64,000 bases of DNA from Natronococcus sp. AD-5 (GTDB lineage Archaea; Halobacteriota; Halobacteria; Halobacteriales; Natrialbaceae), in NCBI RefSeq assembly GCF_030734285.1, contig NZ_CP132294.1, positions 1,736,001 to 1,800,000 on the forward strand, in the 5' to 3' direction. The notes under the pieces were generated by a model, which saw nothing but the letters and a program-made list of their open reading frames with translations, had not been told where the DNA came from and ran no database searches. Numbering within the stretch: position 1 is the stretch's first letter; each line of letters opens with the position of its first letter. A program made the position numbers and the translations under genes. Below are positions 18,196 to 27,505 of the stretch, in pieces.

Positions 18196-18285
18196 ATGAC
18201 AGGTCTCGAGTCCCAGTACGTCCTCGACGACAGTATCGATCAGCAATCGGACTCGGACGGGCAAAGCGAGGTGAATCGACCGTGA
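18196..18285 (+). CDS. Small upstream ORF overlapping the HTH_10 regulator start
   Basis: A 29-codon frame from ATG 18196 to TGA 18283-18285; the stop shares GTGA with the GTG start of the regulator at 18282. The product is very acidic (MTGLESQYVLDDSIDQQ...). The -4 overlap is the classic arrangement for translational coupling, and the regulator has no obvious Shine-Dalgarno of its own. A TATA-like ATATATAG lies at about 18082-18089, giving a leader before this ORF. It is too short to identify; it may be a regulatory leader peptide or a real small protein. Confidence 0.45.
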   Translation: MTGLESQYVLDDSIDQQSDSDGQSEVNRP

Positions 18286-18965
18286 CGACGATCGCAGAGC
18301 TCACGCTCTCCCCCGACGACTTCGGGCTCGGAGAGACGATTCGGTCGCTTCCCGAACTCGAGTTGCGCGTCGAGAGCGTCGTCGTCGAGGACTCGACGCG
18401 AACGGCCCCGCTCGTCTGGTTCTCGGGAGTCGACTGCGACGTCGTCGAGGAGGCGCTCGCGGCGGATCGAACCGTCGAGGAGTTCGACGGACTGCTCGAG
18501 CAGCCCGAAGACGACGAGTGGCTGTACCGGATTCGGTACGCCGAGGAGACCGCGGCGGTGTGTAACGCGATCCACGCCAACGACGGCACGGTCCTGAAGG
18601 TGCAGATGAACGACGGCCAGTGGACCCTTCGGCTGCTGTTCCCTCACCGCGAGGGGCTCTCGGAAACCGTCGACGACATCGAAGACCGCGACGTCCGGGT
18701 CGACGTCAGGCGGATGGTCGAGGCCGATCAGGACGACGACCTCGAGATGACGGCGACGCTGACCGAGCCGCAGCAGGAAGCGATCGCCGAAGCCTACCGA
18801 CAGGGTTACTACGACGTCCCGCGCGAAATCTCGCTCGAGGAGCTGGCGCGGGAGCTCGAGATCTCCCACCAGGCGCTATCGGAACGGCTCCGTCGCGCGA
18901 ACCGCGTGCTCGCGAGCGAACAGCTCGAGGGCGGCGGGTCGGCCGACGAGATGCGCATCAATTGA
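18282..18965 (+). CDS. HTH_10 (bacterio-opsin activator-like) transcriptional regulator
   Basis: A 227-residue protein with an N-terminal BAT-associated sensing domain (MTTIAELTLSPDDFGLGETI..., about residues 1-150) and a C-terminal HTH_10 DNA-binding domain (LTEPQQEAIAEAYRQGYYDVPR, then ISLEELARELEISHQALSERLRRA). GTG start at 18282, overlapping the small upstream ORF. It is one of three such paralogues in this window; none has a recognisable input domain such as PAS or GAF. Target genes unknown. Confidence 0.87.
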   Translation: MTTIAELTLSPDDFGLGETIRSLPELELRVESVVVEDSTRTAPLVWFSGVDCDVVEEALAADRTVEEFDGLLEQPEDDEWLYRIRYAEETAAVCNAIHANDGTVLKVQMNDGQWTLRLLFPHREGLSETVDDIEDRDVRVDVRRMVEADQDDDLEMTATLTEPQQEAIAEAYRQGYYDVPREISLEELARELEISHQALSERLRRANRVLASEQLEGGGSADEMRIN

Positions 18966-19051
18966 GAAGCTGATCCCGGTCGCGGCTTCGGTCCGTACGG
19001 CGGCCGACGCGTGCCGTGGTGATTTTTGCCACCGGGCTCGAATGGGCCCTC

Positions 19052-20176
19052 ATGGAGCTCACCGAGGAGCAGGCGGCGGTCCGGGACGTCGTCCGAGAGT
19101 TCGCACGCGAAGAGATTCGACCGACGGCGCTCGAGGCCGACGAGAGCCAGGAGTTTCCGGAGGACGTCTGGGACGGGCTCGCCGAACTCGATCTGACGAG
19201 TTTGACGGTTCCCGAGGAGTTCGGCGGCTACGACGCCGACCCGGTCACGGCCGCGGTCGTCAACGAGGAAATCGCCTACGGGATGCTCGCCGTCGCGACG
19301 GCGCTCTCGGTCCACTCGCTCGCCACGTCGTGTTTCGCCGAGTTCGGCGGCGAGGACCTGAAGGAGCGCTGGCTCCCCGACATGGCCGAGGGTCGTCCCG
19401 TCGGCGCGTTCGCGCTCTCGGAGCCGCACGCCGGGTCGAACCCGGCGGAGATGTCGACCGAAGCCCGGCGCGAAGGAGACGAGTACGTCATCAACGGCGA
19501 GAAACAGTGGATCACGAACGGGAAACGCGCGGGCGTCTACGTCCTGTTCGCGAAGACCGACCGCGACGACCCCTCGACGGTGACCCAGTTTCTCGTGCCG
19601 GCGGACGTCGACGGGCTCTCCGTCGGCGAGAAAGAGGACAAACTCGGCCTCCGCGCGAGCGACACCACGAGTCTCACCTTCGACGACGTCCGGATTCCCG
19701 CCGAGAACCGACTGACCGAGGAGGGACGCGGGCTCTCGGCCGCGTTTCACATCCTCACCGGCGGCCGGATCGCCATCGCCGCCCAGTCCGTCGGCCTCGC
19801 GCAGTGCGCGCTGGACGAGGCGCTCGCCTACAGTCAGGAGCGCGAGCAGTTCGGCGAGCCGATCGGCGACATCCAGACGATCCGGCACAAACTCGCCGAG
19901 ATGGCCACGCGAACCCGGGCGAGCCGTCTCCTGACGCGAGACGCCGCCCGCCAGCGCGCGACGGGCGACGCCGCGCTCGCCGCGAGCATGGCGAAGTACT
20001 TCGCCAGCGACACCGCGATGCACGTCACGAACGAGGCCGTTCAGATCCACGGCGGCTACGGTTACGTCACCGAAGGCGAGGTCGAGCGACTCTACCGCGA
20101 CGCCAAGATCACGGAGATCTACGAGGGGACCACCGAGATCCAGAAGAAGGTGATCGCGCGGCACCTGCTCGAGTAG
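19052..20176 (+). CDS. Acyl-CoA dehydrogenase
   Basis: FAD-dependent alpha,beta-dehydrogenation of acyl-CoA thioesters (fatty-acid or branched-chain amino-acid degradation). 374 residues; N-terminal helical domain MELTEEQAAVRDVVREFA, middle beta domain with FALSEPHAGSNPAEMST and the FAD-binding WITNGK segment, and C-terminal helical domain. The catalytic Glu is in RDAKITEIYEGTTEIQK. ATG 19052 is preferred to an in-frame GTG 12 codons earlier because it gives the family-standard beginning. Stand-alone gene; no thiolase or hydratase genes nearby, so the chain specificity is open. Confidence 0.93.
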   Translation: MELTEEQAAVRDVVREFAREEIRPTALEADESQEFPEDVWDGLAELDLTSLTVPEEFGGYDADPVTAAVVNEEIAYGMLAVATALSVHSLATSCFAEFGGEDLKERWLPDMAEGRPVGAFALSEPHAGSNPAEMSTEARREGDEYVINGEKQWITNGKRAGVYVLFAKTDRDDPSTVTQFLVPADVDGLSVGEKEDKLGLRASDTTSLTFDDVRIPAENRLTEEGRGLSAAFHILTGGRIAIAAQSVGLAQCALDEALAYSQEREQFGEPIGDIQTIRHKLAEMATRTRASRLLTRDAARQRATGDAALAASMAKYFASDTAMHVTNEAVQIHGGYGYVTEGEVERLYRDAKITEIYEGTTEIQKKVIARHLLE

Positions 20177-20316
20177 TCGCGTGCGACGCCCGGCGGAGCG
20201 GCTCCCGCCTCCGACGTCGCCGCCGCGCTCGACGGCAGTCGTCACGTTCTGGTCGTCGCGTTCTGTTCGATCGCGACCATCGAAGAAACGGGGCCGATCT
20301 CGGGCAGCACCGCCGT

Positions 20317-21648
20317 TCAGAACAGAAGCGATCGCGTTCTGACGGATCCGCTGACGACGAGCACGCGATCGGACTCTTCGACCTCGTAGTCCTCGAGCGT
20401 CCCCCATCGATCGCCGACGTCACGATTGATATCGACGTGCTCGCGAAGGGCTTCGACGTCCGCGGCGCTCCCGGATTCGTAGAGGAACGCGGTGGTCAGT
20501 TCGGTCGTCTCGCCGTCGATCTCGAACGAACCGATCGATCCCACGAGCCCGTCTTCCCAGTCTTCGATGTCGATTCCGTCTTCGATCCGTTCGAGAGACC
20601 GATCGACGTCGTCTTCGATCGACTCGACCTCTTGCTCGAGGTCGGCGCGGATTCGTTCCTGTTCCCGTTCCGATAGCTCGTCCGGGTCGTCGACTCCGTA
20701 CCAGTTTTGGACGTGATGTTCCAGCAACTCGTCGATGTCCGTGGTCGCGACGCCGAATCGCTGCTCGACCCGGTGTGCCACCAGTTCGTCGGTGTCTGCG
20801 GTTTCGACGCCGAATCGCTGCTCGATCTGCTCCGCGAGGAGCTTTTCGCGATTCTGCGCTTCGTGAAGCTCTCCCTCCGAGAGGTGACCGACGCCGGCCT
20901 GACCCAGCAAGTCCCGGACCGCTTCCTCGTCGGTCCATCGGTTCGTCCCGGTTTCGCGTACGTCCAGCACCGCTTCGATGGCAGCCGTCGTCTCGACGAT
21001 CGGGTCCGTCTGGACCTCGATGACGTGGTCGGTCCCGACGGCGAACCCGTATTCGCCGGCCGCGTAGCGGTCGTAGCCGTCGCGCTCACCCTCCCGAGAG
21101 AATCCCTCGTCTTCGAACTGCTCGTCGGCCCAGTTTTCGAGCGCCGTCTCGATCTCGTCGGGATCGAACGAGCCCGTGAGAACGCTGATCTGGAGCTCCG
21201 TCGAAGCGGTGTCGGTCCCTCCGACGCTGCCGCCGCTTTCGCTCTCGACTGAGAACTCCCAGTTCACCTGCTGACTGAGCTGCCAGTCGAGGTCGATCGC
21301 GGGGATGCCCGTCCTGTCGCGCACTCCCGTTTCGTCTTCCAGCGGCCAGTAGACGACCAGTTCCTCCTCGTTGTCGAACACCGCCTCAACGTCGGTGTAG
21401 TCGAATTCGCGATCGCTGAGCTCGACGTCGGCGATATCGAACTCCTCGACCTCTTCCGTCAGGTAGTCGTCGTCAAGGAGATCGGTGAGCGCCGGCTCGG
21501 CGAGCCAGCTCCCGACCTTGTCGCTTCCAGCCCCATCGGCACCCATCCCCGGTAGGCTACTGGTACAGCCGGCCAGACCCGCAGCGCCGAGTGCGACGAT
21601 ACCAGCTCCCCCGTTCCGGACGAAATCTCGTCGTGAAAGTTCCACCAT
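20317..21648 (-). CDS. Tat lipoprotein with a 19-residue internal repeat, unknown function
   Basis: A 443-residue haloarchaeal lipoprotein: SRRDFV twin-Arg motif at residues 5-10, hydrophobic stretch, lipobox Cys at 28. The mature part is extremely acidic and has a strand-rich first half. At residues about 276-325 a 19-residue unit recurs three times (EQRFGV at 276 and 295, then QNWYGV at 314, each followed by a D-E-L step). A charged, helix-prone stretch (331-360) follows and could be a coiled coil. I recognise no catalytic motif. A strong Box A precedes it; there are no operon partners. Confidence 0.75.
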   Translation of the reverse strand: MVELSRRDFVRNGGAGIVALGAAGLAGCTSSLPGMGADGAGSDKVGSWLAEPALTDLLDDDYLTEEVEEFDIADVELSDREFDYTDVEAVFDNEEELVVYWPLEDETGVRDRTGIPAIDLDWQLSQQVNWEFSVESESGGSVGGTDTASTELQISVLTGSFDPDEIETALENWADEQFEDEGFSREGERDGYDRYAAGEYGFAVGTDHVIEVQTDPIVETTAAIEAVLDVRETGTNRWTDEEAVRDLLGQAGVGHLSEGELHEAQNREKLLAEQIEQRFGVETADTDELVAHRVEQRFGVATTDIDELLEHHVQNWYGVDDPDELSEREQERIRADLEQEVESIEDDVDRSLERIEDGIDIEDWEDGLVGSIGSFEIDGETTELTTAFLYESGSAADVEALREHVDINRDVGDRWGTLEDYEVEESDRVLVVSGSVRTRSLLF

Positions 21649-21672
21649 TACATCAGTATACGTGAAAGTCAG

Positions 21673-21680
21673 TATATATA
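21673..21680 (-). promoter_or_regulatory. Box A of the repeat-bearing lipoprotein gene
   Basis: TATATATA, 25-32 nt before ATG 21648, inside a 40-nt AT-rich patch. Near-consensus, so the lipoprotein gene is probably well expressed. Confidence 0.6.
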
Positions 21681-21908
21681 ATATCTACGATTAAAACCGA
21701 CTCGTCACGCGGTAATGGCCCGATATACGCCCGTTTCGGAAGCGGTATCTTTTGTCGGATATCAGGATAAATAATGAGCCGGAACGATAACACGAAGATC
21801 GGGGGGAGACGAAACTGTCCGAATAGCCGCTGAAATCTCCGATGCGGGCATCCGGGACGCCGACCGGGGACCGAAGCCGCTATTCTGCTCCCGGACGTAC
21901 CAACGACC

Positions 21909-22448
21909 GTGACCGAATACGACGCCATCGTCTACGACCTCGACGGGACGCTCGCCACCCTCAACGTCGACTGGGCGGCCGTCGCGACCGACGTCCGGAC
22001 CGTCTACGATGACGCCGGCGTGATCCCCCCCAGCGACGGGCTGTGGGACATGCTCGAGGCCGCGGCCGACGCCGGCCTCACCACCGATGTCGAGTCGACG
22101 ATCGCCGCCCACGAACGCGAGGGAGCGCGCACGTCGCGCCGACTGACCCACGCGGACGAGTTGCTCGAGCGGTCGGTGCCGGTCGGCGTCTGCTCGCTCA
22201 ACTGCGAGGCGGCCTGTCGCATCGCGCTCGAGGAACACGGACTCGAGAGCGCCGTCGAGACGATCGTCGGTCGCGACACCGTCGCGACGCGGAAGCCGGC
22301 GCCGGAGCCGCTGCTCGAGACCGTCCGGGGGCTCGACGCGGAGCCGGAAACGGCGCTGTTCGTCGGCGACTCCGCTCGAGACGAACAGACGGCGAATCGG
22401 GCCGGCGTCGACTTCGAGTACGTCGGGACCTGCCCGTCCGGCGTCTGA
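21909..22448 (+). CDS. HAD family hydrolase, phosphoglycolate phosphatase-like
   Basis: A compact 179-residue HAD phosphatase. Motif I is YDLDGTLATL near residue 10. Motif II is at VGVCSLNCE near 97, with Ser where many members have Ser/Thr-Asn. The catalytic Lys is in TRKPAPEP and motif IV in LFVGDSARDEQTA. The helical cap is short. GTG start at 21909. Similar haloarchaeal proteins are annotated as phosphoglycolate phosphatase, but a general sugar-phosphate phosphatase is equally possible. It converges with the small DUF5822-like gene. Confidence 0.85.
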   Translation: MTEYDAIVYDLDGTLATLNVDWAAVATDVRTVYDDAGVIPPSDGLWDMLEAAADAGLTTDVESTIAAHEREGARTSRRLTHADELLERSVPVGVCSLNCEAACRIALEEHGLESAVETIVGRDTVATRKPAPEPLLETVRGLDAEPETALFVGDSARDEQTANRAGVDFEYVGTCPSGV

Positions 22449-22486
22449 ACCGTCAGATTCCACCGCGGCGAGTCCGGCCGAACGGG

Positions 22487-22720
22487 CTATTCCTGCTTGC
22501 GTTTCGCGTACGCGAACACCGAGAGCGCCACGACCAGCCAGATGACGGCACCGACGCGGATGGCGAACTCGGCTCGCGCGTCCCAGGTCGGCAGGTCGAC
22601 GCCGGTCGACAGGAGCGCGACGACCGGCGCGCCGACGGCGATCGTGACGACGAAGGTGACCTGCATCACCCAGCCGTAGTCGACGCCGTCGGGCGAGGTC
22701 GTTTCGACGGGTTCTGGCAC
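22487..22720 (-). CDS. Small membrane protein, DUF5822-like
   Basis: A 77-residue protein with two transmembrane helices (about residues 19-38 and 50-70) and a basic end. The opening VETTSPDGVDYGWVMQVTF is the conserved haloarchaeal signature I associate with DUF5822. The start is taken as GTG 22718-22720: CTTAAG (complement of 22745-22750) lies 25-30 nt upstream as Box A, and the open codons before it are Arg-rich and unlike the family. Function unknown. It diverges from panB. Confidence 0.75.
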   Translation of the reverse strand: MPEPVETTSPDGVDYGWVMQVTFVVTIAVGAPVVALLSTGVDLPTWDARAEFAIRVGAVIWLVVALSVFAYAKRKQE

Positions 22721-22744
22721 GTTCGAAGGTGCCGACCGGGTCCT

Positions 22745-22750
22745 CTTAAG
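22745..22750 (-). promoter_or_regulatory. Box A of the DUF5822-like gene
   Basis: CTTAAG at 25-30 nt before GTG 22720; it supports a leaderless GTG start. Confidence 0.4.
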
Positions 22751-22826
22751 GGTCGCGACTGCCCGTCGTCCCTGCCGTGGAAATGACAAACGATGACGTT
22801 TACTCGTCGGAGACGAACGGGACGGT

Positions 22827-23639
22827 ATGCCCACCGTACGGGAACTCAGGGCGATGGCCGGGGAGGAACCGATCACGATGCTGACCGCGTACGACGCGCC
22901 GACGGCCGAGATCGTCGACGGGGCGGACGTCGACGTGATCCTCGTCGGAGACAGCCTCGGGAACACCTCGCTCGGCTACGAGACGACGCTGCCGGTGACG
23001 GTCGACGACGTGGCCCGCCACGTCGGGGCCGTCTCGCGGGCGACCGAGGAGGCGCTGGTCGTCGCCGACATGCCCTTCCTCTCCTTCGGCGTCGACGAGG
23101 CGGACAGCCTCGAGAACGCCGGCCGGATGCTCAAAGAAGCGGGAGCCCAGGCGGTCAAACTCGAGTGCGGCCCGCACACCGTCGACCTGACGGAGAAGAT
23201 GGTCCAGCTGGGCATTCCGGTGATGGCCCACCTCGGGCTAACGCCGCAGCACGTCAACCAGTACGGCGGCTACCCGCGCCAGGGAACCGACCGGGAGGCC
23301 GCCGAGCGCATCCTCGACCTCGCCGTCGCACACGAGGAGGCCGGCGCGTTCTCGCTCGTCTTGGAGCACGTCCCCGCGAACCTGGCAGCCGAGATCACGG
23401 CGGCGCTCGAGAGTCCGACGATCGGGATCGGCGCCGGGCCGGACTGCGACGGGCAGGTGCTGGTCGTCGACGACGCCGTCGGCCTCAGCGGGTGGTCCCC
23501 CTCGTTCTCGAAGCGGTTCGGCAACGTCCGCGAGGAGATGGAATCCGCCGTCGAGGAGTACGTCGAAGCGGTCGAGTCCGGGGAGTTCCCCGCCGACGAG
23601 CACAGCCACGAGGAGCGCGACCTCGACGACCTCTACTGA
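22827..23639 (+). CDS. panB: 3-methyl-2-oxobutanoate hydroxymethyltransferase (PanB)
   Basis: First committed step of pantothenate/CoA synthesis: transfers a hydroxymethyl group from methylene-tetrahydropterin to alpha-ketoisovalerate. 270 residues, normal length. Metal-binding and substrate motifs are visible: ITMLTAYDAPTAEI, ILVGDSLGN, the ECGPHTVD segment, MAHLGLTPQ and IGIGAGPDCDGQVLV. A TTTACT element 23-28 nt upstream of ATG 22827 may be Box A. No other coenzyme A genes are adjacent. Confidence 0.96.
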   Translation: MPTVRELRAMAGEEPITMLTAYDAPTAEIVDGADVDVILVGDSLGNTSLGYETTLPVTVDDVARHVGAVSRATEEALVVADMPFLSFGVDEADSLENAGRMLKEAGAQAVKLECGPHTVDLTEKMVQLGIPVMAHLGLTPQHVNQYGGYPRQGTDREAAERILDLAVAHEEAGAFSLVLEHVPANLAAEITAALESPTIGIGAGPDCDGQVLVVDDAVGLSGWSPSFSKRFGNVREEMESAVEEYVEAVESGEFPADEHSHEERDLDDLY

Positions 23640-23648
23640 ACGCGGTCG

Positions 23649-24422
23649 TTACTCGAGCCCGTCGAGAAAGTCCGCGACGGCCTCGTTGAACGCCGCCGGC
23701 CGCTCGAGCATCGTCATGTGCGCCGCGTCCTCGATCTCGACGAGGTCGGCCTCGGCGATTTCGTCGGCGAGGTACTCGTGGAACCACGGCGGCGTCAACT
23801 GGTCGCGTTCGCCGTAGACCGCGAGCGTCGGAACGTCGATCTCGCCGACCCGATCGCGGACGTCGAACTCGTGGCAGGTCAGGAAGTCCCGCCGGGTGAC
23901 GGCTCGACCGCAGGCGTACATCTGGTCCATCGAACGGTCTCGAAGTTCGGGGTCCGGGTCGTGAAAGAGCCGATCCTGGCCGTGGAGGAACTCGACGGCG
24001 CGGTCGAAGTCGTCCTCGAGCCAGTCGAGGAGATCCTCGAGCACGCCCAGCCGAGCGCCGGTTCCCGCCAGGACCGCCGCGTCGAGGTCGACCTCGCGCT
24101 CGAGTAGGACGTGCATGACGACGGCGCCGCCCAGCGAGTTGCCGACCAGCACGCGGGCGTCCGTCGCCTCGACGACGGCGACCACGTCGTCGGCGTAGGC
24201 CGACAGCGCCACGTACCCCGGATCCGCGTCGACGTCCTCCGAGTCCCCGTGGCCGCTGAGATCGAGTGCGACGACCGGGTGGCGGTCGGCGAGTCGGTGC
24301 TGTGACTTCCAGACGTCCCGCGAGCCGCCGCTGCCGTGAACGCAGCAGATCGTCGGACCCGACCCCCCACGGTCGGCGACCTCGTAGACCGTCTCGCGGC
24401 CGTGATGGCGAACCGTTTGCAT
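23649..24422 (-). CDS. Alpha/beta-fold hydrolase
   Basis: A 257-residue cytoplasmic alpha/beta hydrolase. The oxyanion region CCVHGSGGSRDVW is near residue 27, the nucleophile elbow VGNSLGGAVV near 92 (catalytic Ser), the acid Asp in LAVYGERDQLTP near 208 and the catalytic His in DAAHMTMLERP near 236. All triad residues are present. Esterase, thioesterase or C-C hydrolase activity cannot be told apart. It converges with panB, 9 nt between stops. Confidence 0.87.
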   Translation of the reverse strand: MQTVRHHGRETVYEVADRGGSGPTICCVHGSGGSRDVWKSQHRLADRHPVVALDLSGHGDSEDVDADPGYVALSAYADDVVAVVEATDARVLVGNSLGGAVVMHVLLEREVDLDAAVLAGTGARLGVLEDLLDWLEDDFDRAVEFLHGQDRLFHDPDPELRDRSMDQMYACGRAVTRRDFLTCHEFDVRDRVGEIDVPTLAVYGERDQLTPPWFHEYLADEIAEADLVEIEDAAHMTMLERPAAFNEAVADFLDGLE

Positions 24423-24622
24423 AGTCAGTCGAACGGTGGGATCCGGTATAAAGGCTCGAGCCGACGCACGAAATCGCCGGCAGTGCGCGTTTCCGGCGCT
24501 CGGCCGATAGCTACGCGTATCGAGCGTGATCGCGAACGGACTCGAGCGATATTGCGCTGTGAACTGCGAACAATCGATTTATTCGACACCCCGACGCCGT
24601 CTTCGGATTCATTAGAGAAATA

Positions 24623-24630
24623 TTTATATA
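24623..24630 (+). promoter_or_regulatory. Box A of the HSP20-like/cdc48 operon
   Basis: TTTATATA, 31-38 nt before ATG 24661, in a clear AT island. It serves both genes, since they overlap by 4 nt. Confidence 0.6.
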
Positions 24631-24660
24631 GTAGTGTAGCTTACCCTGGGTTAGTAACAG

Positions 24661-24909
24661 ATGTCACTCGAACAATTTACACGAGAGGACGGGCAGATCG
24701 CCCGCCGGTACGATTACGAGGACGAATCGGTGCTGGTCGTCGACTTCGGATCCGTAGACGACGGCGCCGCCGTCGATCTCGTCGACGGGACGGTCATCGT
24801 CGTCGTCGACGACGACCAGTACGAGTTCGATCTGCCGGAGGGTGCAGCTGACGCGCACACGTTTATCAGAAACGGGGTTCTCACTGTCGAACTGGAGGAC
24901 AACCAATGA
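24661..24909 (+). CDS. Small HSP20/CS-like protein coupled to Cdc48 (DUF7127-like)
   Basis: An 82-residue acidic protein. After a polar N-terminus (residues 1-25) it shows strands in the order of a short alpha-crystallin/CS sandwich: [48 protein letters not shown]; the G-V-L-T-V-E-L ending is the typical HSP20-like final strand motif. Its TGA overlaps the ATG of cdc48 (ATGA, 24906-24909), so the two should be made together. An adaptor or substrate-delivery role for the Cdc48 ATPase is inference from coupling and fold only. Confidence 0.8.
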   Translation: MSLEQFTREDGQIARRYDYEDESVLVVDFGSVDDGAAVDLVDGTVIVVVDDDQYEFDLPEGAADAHTFIRNGVLTVELEDNQ

Positions 24910-27167
24910 AACTCACCGTTAAACCCCTCAAGCAGAAGGACGCAGGGCGCGGACTCGCCGCGATCGACCGCGTCTCGATGCGAGAGCTCGACCTCGAGAA
25001 CGGGGACTACATCGTCATCGAGGGCAAGGGCGACAGCCAGGCCGTCGCGCGCGTCTGGCCCGGCTACCCCGAAGACGAGGGCCGCGGGATCGTTCGGATC
25101 GACGGTCGCCTGCGACAGGAGGCCGACGTCGGTATCGACGACAACGTGACGATCGAACCCGCGGACGTCAAGCCCGCCAAATCCGTGACGGTGGCGCTCC
25201 CCCAGAACCTGCGAATTCGGGGCGACATCGGGCCGCTCGTCCGCGACAAGCTGAGCGGCCAGGCCGTCACCGGGGGACAGACGGTCCCGTTCTCGCTGTC
25301 GTTCGGTCCGATGGCGAGCTCCGGCCAGTCGGTGCCGTTGAAAATTGCGAGCACCAACCCGTCCGGCACCGTCGTCATCACGGACTCGACGAACATCGAG
25401 ATCTCCGAGACGCCCGCGGAGCAGGTCAGCCCCGGCGGCGAGACGTCGCCCGAGGGCGTTCCGAACGTCACCTACGAGGACATCGGCGGCCTGGACAACG
25501 AACTCGACCAGGTCCGCGAGATGATCGAACTGCCGATGCGCCATCCCGAGCTGTTCCAGCAGCTCGGCATCGAGCCGCCGAAGGGCGTCCTCCTCCACGG
25601 CCCGCCTGGCACCGGGAAGACCCTGATGGCCAAGGCGGTCGCCAACGAGATCGACGCCCACTTCGAGACGATCTCCGGCCCGGAGATCATGTCGAAGTAC
25701 TACGGCGAGAGCGAGGAGCAACTCCGCGAGGTCTTCGAGGAGGCCGAGGAGAACGCGCCCGCGATCATCTTCATCGACGAACTCGACTCCATCGCCGCCA
25801 AGCGCGAGGAGGCCGGCGGCGACGTCGAACGCCGCGTGGTCGCCCAGCTCCTCTCGCTGATGGACGGCCTCGAGGAACGCGGTCGCGTCACCGTCATCGC
25901 CGCGACCAACCGGGTCGACGCGATCGATCCCGCGCTCCGCCGCGGCGGCCGGTTCGACCGCGAGATCGAGATCGGCGTCCCGGACAAGGAGGGTCGCAAG
26001 GAGATCCTCCAGGTCCACACCCGCGGGATGCCGCTGACCGAAGAGGTCGACCTCGACCAGTACGCCGAAAACACCCACGGCTTCGTCGGCGCCGACCTCG
26101 AGAGCCTCGCCCGCGAGGGAGCGATGAACGCGCTCCGACGCATCCGTCCCGAACTCGACCTCGAGTCCGAGGAGATCGACGCGGACGTCCTCGAGTCGCT
26201 CGAGGTCACCGAGGCCGACATAAAGGAGGCGATGAAGGGCATCCAGCCCTCGGCGCTGCGGGAGGTGTTCGTCGAGGTTCCCGACGTCACCTGGGACGAC
26301 GTCGGCGGGCTCGGGGACACCAAGGAGCGCCTCCGCGAGACCATCCAGTGGCCGCTCGACTACCCCGAGGTCTTCGAGCAGATGGACATACAGGCCGCCA
26401 AAGGCGTCCTGATGTTCGGCCCGCCGGGTACCGGCAAGACGCTGCTCGCCAAAGCGGTGGCCAACGAGTCCCAGTCGAACTTCATCTCGATCAAGGGGCC
26501 CGAGCTGCTGAACAAGTACGTCGGCGAGTCCGAGAAGGGCGTCCGCGAGGTCTTCGAGAAGGCGCGGTCGAACGCCCCGACGATCGTCTTCTTCGACGAG
26601 ATCGACTCCATCGCCGGCGAACGCGGCCAGCGCCAGGGCGACTCCGGCGTCGGCGAGCGCGTCGTCAGCCAGCTGCTGACCGAACTCGATGGGCTCGAGG
26701 AGCTCGAGGACGTCGTCGTGATCGCCACGACCAACCGGCCGGACCTGATCGACTCGGCCCTGCTCCGTCCGGGACGACTCGATCGGCACGTCCACGTACC
26801 CGTCCCCGACGAGGAGGCGCGCCGGAAGATCTTCGAGGTCCACACCCGTGACAAGCCGCTGGCCGATGCGGTCGACCTCGACTGGCTCGCGAGCGAGACC
26901 GAGGGCTACGTCGGCGCCGACATCGAGGCGGTCTGTCGCGAGGCCTCGATGGCCGCCAGCCGCGAGTTCATCAACTCCGTGGATCCCGACGAGATGCCGG
27001 ATACCATCGAGAACGTCCGAATCAGCCGGGAACACTTCGAGCACGCGCTCGAGGAAGTCCAGCCGAGCGTGACGCCCGAGACGCGCGAGCGCTACGAGGA
27101 GATCGAAGAGACGTTCCAGACCGCCGAACCCGAGGCCGAGGAACAGGTCGGCAGGACGTTCCAATAA
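24906..27167 (+). CDS. cdc48: Cdc48/VAT-type AAA+ ATPase
   Basis: Hexameric unfoldase of 753 residues. Residues 1-85 are the double-psi barrel ([19 protein letters not shown]...), and 90-180 the second part of the N domain. D1 has GPPGTGKT near 232, Walker [12 protein letters not shown] near 283 and the arginine-finger region [14 protein letters not shown]2 has GPPGTGKT near 505, Walker [16 protein letters not shown] and [14 protein letters not shown]. Both ATPase rings appear active. The C-terminus (EEQVGRTFQ) does not end in the HbYX motif that proteasome-docking ATPases use. Second gene of the operon with the HSP20-like protein. Confidence 0.96.
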   Translation: MKLTVKPLKQKDAGRGLAAIDRVSMRELDLENGDYIVIEGKGDSQAVARVWPGYPEDEGRGIVRIDGRLRQEADVGIDDNVTIEPADVKPAKSVTVALPQNLRIRGDIGPLVRDKLSGQAVTGGQTVPFSLSFGPMASSGQSVPLKIASTNPSGTVVITDSTNIEISETPAEQVSPGGETSPEGVPNVTYEDIGGLDNELDQVREMIELPMRHPELFQQLGIEPPKGVLLHGPPGTGKTLMAKAVANEIDAHFETISGPEIMSKYYGESEEQLREVFEEAEENAPAIIFIDELDSIAAKREEAGGDVERRVVAQLLSLMDGLEERGRVTVIAATNRVDAIDPALRRGGRFDREIEIGVPDKEGRKEILQVHTRGMPLTEEVDLDQYAENTHGFVGADLESLAREGAMNALRRIRPELDLESEEIDADVLESLEVTEADIKEAMKGIQPSALREVFVEVPDVTWDDVGGLGDTKERLRETIQWPLDYPEVFEQMDIQAAKGVLMFGPPGTGKTLLAKAVANESQSNFISIKGPELLNKYVGESEKGVREVFEKARSNAPTIVFFDEIDSIAGERGQRQGDSGVGERVVSQLLTELDGLEELEDVVVIATTNRPDLIDSALLRPGRLDRHVHVPVPDEEARRKIFEVHTRDKPLADAVDLDWLASETEGYVGADIEAVCREASMAASREFINSVDPDEMPDTIENVRISREHFEHALEEVQPSVTPETRERYEEIEETFQTAEPEAEEQVGRTFQ

Positions 27168-27505
27168 CTGCGTCCCGGCGACCGTGCCGCGGCTTTTCGG
27201 ACGATCGATGTCGCGTTTGCTACCCCGCGCCGCGAGCACGGCCGAAACTGGACTTCGTCGGCGCTTCCGAGCGGGGTTGATAGCCCATAAATACGATCAC
27301 GACGAGTTCCTCGAGTACAGCGGTCAGGTCATCCAGCAGCCGCCGAAGATCGTAGCGGAGCTACTCCGTTCCGATGCGATAAATCACCGCTGGAACCGCG
27401 CTAAACAATCCGCTCAGGGTGACGACCCCGCATCCGCGGGCCTCTACCCGTGCAAGCGGCCGGTTCCGCCGAGAAATCGCACGGAAGGACGTCCCGACCC
27501 GTCAT
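27168..27505. other. Intergenic stretch without a supported gene
   Basis: About 340 nt between cdc48 and a convergent DUF7344 gene. An open frame from 27184 is Arg-rich at first and has mixed third-position use; I see no start signal, promoter or family match. A short piece around 27300-27360 (KYDHDEFLEYSGQV) is protein-like and could be an old remnant, but that is not supported enough to call. Confidence 0.4.

Noticed and set aside
24714-27239. An 841-codon minus-strand frame covering cdc48
   Set aside because: It mirrors the codon structure of cdc48; composition is Asp/Leu/Val-rich without any domain, and the plus strand has two complete AAA+ domains.
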